Below the pieces are notes generated by a model that was not told where the DNA came from, did not search any database, and was given only the letters and a program-made list of their open reading frames with translations. From Ascidia mentula (Eukaryota; Chordata; Ascidiacea; Phlebobranchia; Ascidiidae), in assembly GCA_947561715.1 (NCBI GenBank), contig OX387199.1:4407001-4471000 (forward strand): a DNA stretch of 64,000 nt, read 5' to 3'. Each line of letters begins with the position of its first letter. Position 1 is the first letter of the stretch. Positions 57,785 through 64,000 of the stretch are shown here, piece by piece. A program made the position numbers and the translations under genes.

Positions 57785-60700
57785 TTGCAGTTACCGACTT
57801 ACTTTAAAACTGGTTCCAATTAAGGTAACAGTCGCAATATTTGAAACGCCAAGCAAGAATGTCTCATTTTCTAAAAGCATTCTTTTGCTATGTTCATACA
57901 TTAGTATGATTTTTTTCAGGTGACTATGTTTTCTTTAATAATGTTTAAATGATAATATTGTTGGAAACACATGGCAAAACACTTGATTATTTTTAGTCTA
58001 GCCTTGTATGAAATGTATTGCCCCCAATATTGACTAATAAGTTTTCTGGTAAACCCAAGGCATTGATATTTACCCCGCTGGCGTGATTAACTACGTCTAT
58101 TCCAATCACGAGGTTTAAGATCACGAGGTTGTCGCTAGACAGCAACAACCGCAAAGCAGTCCATCACTGTCTGACGCGTTTCCATCTGGTTCTGCAGCTT
58201 TAACCGCGTTTAGGCTTAGTCTATAGGTTAATCCAGAGTCTGATAACTTGGATGGTCGCATTAAAGCTGCACAACCATAAACAAAATCGACATTTACGGC
58301 GAAGCTGCGTTGACAAATTTATACAAACATCATTGTCTGTTTCCCTTTATCGTGTTTTGCTGTTTATTTTAGCATTGGGATCGATAGTTTACTATGTTTT
58401 CAAAATTCTGCAACCCTGCGAGAAGCTGAGGAAGAAGTGGTTCTGATCCAAAGTCGCTGTGATGTCAGTAAACCTGCGGTAGACTGTTATTGCTTTAAAA
58501 CCCGAACTGTTTCACGTGAGAAAAACCAGAACAGATACTAATAATAAAAGACACTGTGAAGCGAACGTTTTTCAAACAAATTGAATAATTACAGAAATAA
58601 ATACGTGGATAACCCAGTCAGGGGATATGAAAAAAGTGTTTCGAAAGAGTTATTACAGATTAATTAAATTACAATACGCATGGCAGCAACAGCAACAAAA
58701 TACTTTCAACCCCGGCGAAAGGGGTCAATGAAAATTAAAATGTCGTCGGCAAAATTATAAGGACAACGAGTCCAACGTCATGCATTTAAAATAGAATTGT
58801 CAGTGTTGGAATGGCGTTTCAATTCTAAGTAATGATATATATTATATAGCCCTCTAACCAAACAAAAACAAGTACATTCGCGTGGAAAGAAACTAATGGA
58901 AATAGCGACTAGGCCTTGCATGAGAACCAACGCTGCCACAATCCACACCAAACACGGTAAAGCCAGAAGCAGCACGCGACTTGTTGTCCAAGTTTCGCCG
59001 TGCATTAAACGATACTCGAGACAAAAAAAACATCACCGCAAAACAACAACTGATAACAGAAAACGCGGATCCGTGTCTTGCGCCGCCTTCCACCAACTTC
59101 CAAATCCCAGCTGACGATTCCTAAATCCGCGGTCGATCCATTGTTCTTGATTTGACCCACTTCGTCGTCGCAGCCGCTTTTCGTTGAAACCGTCCGTCGC
59201 GTGGCCCACAGTCGACACGGCCGGGTGTCTGTGTAGCTGCCAAACCACCATCTCTCCGGGCCTAATCCACTTGTATTGTTTGTTTACCTCTCAATTCCAC
59301 TCGAGGCTCTGCACTTTAAACCTATGTTTGCAGTCAGCTGGGGCGTTATAGTACTAGCGGGACTCGTCATGTTGGAGTTGGTTTACGTTAGGTGATGTTG
59401 CGGATAGTCGTTTTTCGTGTTATTGCGCAATACCGAATATGGCGATACGTGTCCGTACAAACTATATACGTGCTTCGCCACTCGCTGCTTGTAAATACTG
59501 TTTAATTTTTGGCAAGTTTAATGTCAACAGGGTAAACAGACTTTTTGGGTTTTGTTTATTCGCAACCAAGTCGAATTCTGTCAAATTGAATCCAATGCAA
59601 CTTGTCACTGAAATTTGTTAATAAATATATAAATGAGTTACGTGAACATGCGGACGTCGCCAATTCCAACTGCTGGTAAATAATATAAACCTTCCATGAC
59701 GCAAAATCATTTCCAATTTCTGCTAAAGACATTGTACAGAAAACCGTAATAACGTTCACATGAAATTAAATATGTAATTAAAACCGATTTTCCGAAATAT
59801 TTGAGATGTCCAAGTTTTGAGTGCGTCTCCATATGCCACGGGTTGTTTTGCTGAACATGAAAGTTCACATGATTTATGAGCGGATCTGAAATGTCAAAGG
59901 TCGTTTTGAGTGGAGCTTGTCCTTTGCAATTTCATCGTCGTTTCATGAATCACCTGATTATCGATTGAAATAGTGTTAAATTTGGCAGATCCATAAATTT
60001 TGCAAAAAGGGAAAATTTTCTGAAAAGTTTAAAGTTCTCAGCAGACATGGTCACATGTTTTTTTTACTCCAGACCAAACACGTCATAATACGAAGAATGT
60101 AAATGTTTTGCGCTAAAATACTCCCTATATTTATACTCACAATTTTGCGTGCATTTCTTTCATAACAACAATTCCTCAAGAACGTACCGAAGTTCGCTGG
60201 TTGTGTTTTTGCTTGAGTGGATGCAGTCTGCTACAAAGCCACAATGATGTCACTGCGGTTGGTTCTGGGTGCGGGCAGAACGCCGGGATCACCACTTCGC
60301 GTGCATAGCGCCTTAACTCGCGAACAACACACCAGAAGACAGTAGGACACGGGAGACTTTCTCACTGGCGGAAATATCAAAGCATCTCGCATCGGATCTC
60401 GGGTCGCAGTCGTGCTTGGTACACACGTGTTGTGGCCAATGCGTCCTTGACGGTCGCTGTTCTTTTCCATAAGTTCATATTCAATTTCGATACTTTATAT
60501 GGAAAGTGCGTGCGAGTATAATCTGAATTTGAGCATGTTTTCTAAAACGACCGTGATGAAAATATGGAACATTATCAAATATAGAATATTCCAACGAATA
60601 AAGAATTATTCTGCGTCATGCTTACGTGCAGAGTCTTGGAATTCACCGAAATCTGTTTCATATTTAATGCATTACACGGGAGTTACGCCATCTGTCTGGC

Positions 60701-61767
60701 CAGTTGGGTTTGCGGTTGTTTGACATTTTGAACCCCAAAGAACCCGTGTCGGCAACTCGAAGAAGGCCGTTTATTCTTTAAAGGAAAAACTTTGGGTAAA
60801 AAAACAACCCACAAATTGAACCCGTAAACAAACGAAATATTTCCATAATTTTTGAACGAATGTGCGACCAACTCCAATCATGTGCATGTTATCAATATAC
60901 TTGCGGAAGGAACACTGTAACCCTTTCTTACTAACGGTCGCAAATAAAAGGCCCACACTCCCCTTTAAAATTTCACGCCCCTTCTATCACCCAGCGGAGC
61001 GTGGTGTTTAAAGTCACACGTTAAACGCCGAAAATCCGATGCGAGCTCCCGGAAACATCGGTCAAAGTCGTCGGATAGTTTGAACAACAGACCCGTAACG
61101 GAGTTTGGCTTTCACCTGGCGACGCAACTGATCGACTCCGCGCGCCCTGCTCAATCCCAGTCAATCGACTTTTTGGCCACCGAAAGGTCACAATGCCCAC
61201 AACTGCATTGGGCTTCGTGGTAATTCGGCAGCTTTACGCGGCCGCGCGGAGCTTTTTATAAAATCCTGATGGCTTCTTTCGTGATCCGTGTTTGGGCAAT
61301 ACGCGGATAATCCGCCTCCGAACATGTTTGCAATTGGACAGCTAGCACGTGGTGGATTTTCCCCGTTGAAAGCATCATGTTTATCACATTTTGTTAAGTG
61401 CTGGCAATGACCTGGGAAAAGCCTTATGGAGGTGTTTTGGACGAAAGAAGTTGTTTAAAGCCGATACGTTTTGTCTCTTATCGTCCCATGCGTGTGTGAC
61501 AAATGCGTTTTTAAAATACGGCGGAACAATTGAAGAACATTCCCAATATTATTTACGCCTTAAATGCGACAAAAGGCAGTGATTTAATCCAAACATCAAA
61601 AGCACACAAATTTCCCATGGGCGAGTTAGCGAAAAGGACACCATTGATATTATTCCGCACAACGCAAAATTGCAGCGGAAGTGTAGAGATTGCGCAGCAG
61701 CCCGTAGCATTACACAAGGTGGCACAATCGGTTCCACAGCAATTGTAAGGGCTGCTTCTTCTAATAC

Positions 61768-61862
61768 AGGAGTTCTAAACCTGGGGTCCATGAACCCCCA
61801 AGGGGCCCGAGAAGATGCATTAAGGGGTCCATGAAACGAAATACAATTATTCCGAAAATCCA
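61768..61862. mobile_element. hAT (Charlie-like) element fragment
   Basis: Reads caggagttctaaacctgggg then tccatgaaccccc, and repeats ggggtccatgaaa downstream. This is the typical terminal and subterminal pattern of Charlie-type hAT elements (CAGGGGTTCTCAACCTGGGG, tccatgaaccccc). No transposase is present; only one end is clear. Confidence 0.5.
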
Positions 61863-62965
61863 CAATTTGACTAAAAAACTAAAATTATTATTGAAAAAAG
61901 TTTCGCTCTGGGTTTAACGGTTGTACGTGCATGCTAGTGTTTTGACCATCACTATGTTGATTAAAACCTAATTTCGACATTTGCAATGTGTTTCTTGCAA
62001 AGAATGTTTTAGGGTTTGTGATCCAAAAAAGGTTAAGAAACAATGTTCTAATGGAAAGTATCGTGTTTCACAAACCCATGCTATTGTTTTTCTTCAAAAC
62101 AAACGCAAAAAGAGAATACCCTCGTCACTTTGAACGACAGAAGACCTTGCACGCTATATTTCGCGTCGTGTTTGGCTTTTCAACTTGGTTGCAACCCCTG
62201 AATCGTTAGGTTTCATCAACCGCAGTCGGATGTACGCCCAAGTCTTGCCAGAAGTTGTTAGATGTGCCCAAAGAACACTTGTGAACCACAAAAAGAGGTG
62301 GACCGTGAAACCCACTGCATCACGGCTCGCTGCAGATGCACTTTGCACCTGCCCCTGTGGTGTCGCAACCTTAGCTGCGTCAATTCTTGCATTGGAACTT
62401 AATCTATGCCTATTTCGGTAACCTCGACAGAGATGAACTTGTACATTTATATCGAAAGGAACTGTTCGAACCCTCTGCTTTTTTGCATGCATTTATAGAT
62501 GTTGCAAATTGATGTCGCTGATCAAATATGAACAATTGATGATATTAACGCAAAGCATGTAATTCACCTAAAATTTTGCACATGTACACATTTTGTAGGG
62601 ATCAATATAGTTTGCATAAGGATTCCCGTTGTTTAAACATTGCTGCGCATCGTGAACAGCAAACTACCGCTATGTTCTTAAGATGCAGTCCATCATGCAA
62701 TGCGTGAAGATACAAACCGCCGCGCGCATTCATTGGTTCAATTCTTCCCTGGGTCCTTAAATTTGTTAGCAAACGTCATGGCAACGCACGACGAGATGCC
62801 GGTGTCACATGACCAAATCCCATGAGACCCACTTGTCACGGTGTTGGGTCCTTCGCTTCTCCCCAGCGAAACAATGTACCCTGTTCATTTTTGCGCCTAG
62901 GAAACCGTTGTCTGTTGCATTAGCACAGCGTTTTCTGTCTGGCAATTCAAATCGTAGCCATATAC

Positions 62966-63136
62966 CTGGACGGGCGTAACTGTTGTCTTTGTAATACGCG
63001 CTTCTTGAAAGTGTACTATGTAAAGTGATGGCAGCGTTTTGAAAACTGTATTGCGATAGTACTCAAGAATGTCTTTTCCCGCATCTAACAGTTCCCACAG
63101 ATGTTTATTTTGCATGGTATTCCATAGATAGACTTT
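62966..63136 (-). other. Unrecognised exon-like frame, 57 codons, antisense in the last WWOX intron
   Basis: Bounded by an acceptor (gtgggtttcag) and donor (cag|gtatat), exactly 57 codons, phase 0 at both ends. It reads KVYLWNTMQNKHLWELLDAG, then KDILEYYRNTVFKTLPSLYI and VHFQEARITKTTVTPVQ. Composition and splice borders look like a real exon, but I recognise no family and found no confident neighbours. It could belong to a second nested gene or be a relic. Confidence 0.35.
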
Positions 63137-63767
63137 CTGAAACCCACGCTTTACCATTGCACTTTTAAGCAGGAAATGCATTCGTGGTGCAAGATAAGCC
63201 GTGTTTGTGATTCTATCCCTAATAAATTAAATCTTCCACCATCATTGCATATAACAAAAGTCGCTTCGTTGATATTAATGGCAGAAACCGCCGGGGTGCG
63301 CCCTGAGGCTTGGGATACATTAGGTGTCACGAGCGGAGTCATATCAGTTCGCCGCCGGGCATTGCGCAAACCCCAGCGTTCAGTGAATGCGGGATAACGA
63401 GCCCCGCAGTCTGGCACGCCATAAAAACGCCCAACCACGCGGCCGGCGCGTGTTCGGGGTATCGTACAAACGCCGGTGTACAGAGGGTTCGCGTGGTCCA
63501 CGGAGCGCGACGGGCGGTTTGTTTTGCCCGTGACGTCACGAACACGCGAGTCGGCTCGCCGGTGACGTTCAGGTCGAGGGCGCGCGTCAATTTATGACGC
63601 CAGCGGTGGTTTTGTCTTGCTTATGTTGTTGCATATATGCCACACGGACCAAGGTGCTTTGCACGAAAGCGCGGGTGTTTTTTAAGTTTTATTCTGATTG
63701 TTTGTTGCATGGGAAGGTATAGCGTGCGAGGCAAGCCCCGGATACAAGTTGGAATTTGAGCGGACCG

Positions 63768-63787
63768 GTTCGAACCCTCTGCTTTTT
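63768..63787. repeat. 20-bp identical repeat also at 62464-62483
   Basis: gttcgaaccctctgcttttt occurs at both places with unlike flanks. gGTTCGAACC resembles a Pol III B box and the T run a Pol III terminator, so a tRNA-derived SINE tail is conceivable. No A box or cloverleaf is seen. Confidence 0.45.
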
Positions 63788-64000
63788 GCTGTGTCAAGGA
63801 CGAGGAACTGCTGGTCCTTCGGAATGTGCCCTAGTTCACAGCCGTGCAAAGAGTAGCCGTAAACATATAGGCCCATTCTTACAGAGGTCTGTTTTGTAGG
63901 ATTTGGGCCTTACCTTCTTTGCTAAGTAACTGGTAAAACTACTTTTAGTCATAACAAAGTTATTTCTTTAATTTAATTTGCTCTATTTTATGATAGTTTG

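Larger units (their letters stand above)
49816..64000. other. Last WWOX intron (at least 14.2 kb), no terminal exon found
   Basis: Starts with a GTGGGT donor after TCG ATG (Ser-Met). I looked on the plus strand for an exon like human QQGAATTVYCAAVPELEG and the later MYFNNCC block and found none. The intron therefore appears to continue beyond the window. It holds a hAT remnant, small direct repeats (for example ggacacgttgtaa twice near 51.6 kb) and one minus-strand exon-like frame. Confidence 0.6.

Noticed and set aside
62340-62425. Candidate WWOX terminal exon (reads GVATLAASILALELNL)
   Set aside because: Only loosely resembles QQGAATTVYCAAVPELEG; lacks QQG, the TVYC block and the following MYFNN region.
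63715-63790. Possible tRNA gene because of ggttcgaacc
   Set aside because: The T-arm stem does not pair to five bases and no acceptor stem, D arm or A box is present.
1-64000. CRISPR arrays, rRNA genes, bacterial operons, prophage
   Set aside because: No regularly spaced repeats or conserved rRNA segments; gene structure is eukaryotic throughout.

Overview
The window looks like a gene-dense, AT-rich animal genome with short introns. It most likely comes from an ascidian or other tunicate. That assignment is an inference from compactness, intron size, chordate-like gene content and SL-operon-like spacing at the left end; it is not proven. No bacterial or organellar genes are seen.

Layout. 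(1) Positions 1-784, minus strand: an operon-like cluster of UQCC5 (SMIM4), then UQCC6 (BRAWNIN) starting 22 nt after the UQCC5 stop, then the first 14 codons of CMSS1 running off the left edge. UQCC5 and UQCC6 are both respiratory complex III assembly factors, so this is a bicistronic mRNA with one functional theme. (2) 2993-14785, minus: two tandem, intact, 18- and 19-exon paralogues of a GB1/atlastin-type GTPase (877 and 901 aa by my exon models). (3) 15.2-16 kb: a 33-bp perfect inverted repeat, an RPL15 processed pseudogene and an orphan exon-like ORF. (4) 17119-30811, minus: a nine-exon rhodopsin-family peptide GPCR of somatostatin-receptor type with an 8-kb intron. (5) 35933-38818, plus: OPA1 in a single uninterrupted 961-codon ORF, preceded by two upstream AUGs. 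(6) 39784-49815, plus: nine exons of the tumour suppressor WWOX. Six consecutive internal exons have the same lengths as I recall for human WWOX. The last intron starts at the same codon as the human giant FRA16D intron, and I find no terminal exon in the remaining 14 kb. (7) 41818-44542, minus: an unrecognised spliced gene nested antisense inside WWOX intron 6.

A textbook hammerhead ribozyme motif (44195-44247, minus) lies in the first intron of the nested gene. It overlaps a potential in-frame cassette exon, and a decayed inverted copy lies 1.4 kb away. A second hammerhead-like core sits in the loop of a fold-back repeat in the GPCR's last intron. Short hAT-like remnants are scattered through the introns.

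All exon models were made by eye from reading frames, GT/AG signals, phase agreement and remembered protein families. Nothing was searched or computed. Large stretches (about 0.9-3.0, 22-29, 31-34, 46.9-49.7 and 49.8-64 kb) contain no gene I can support.
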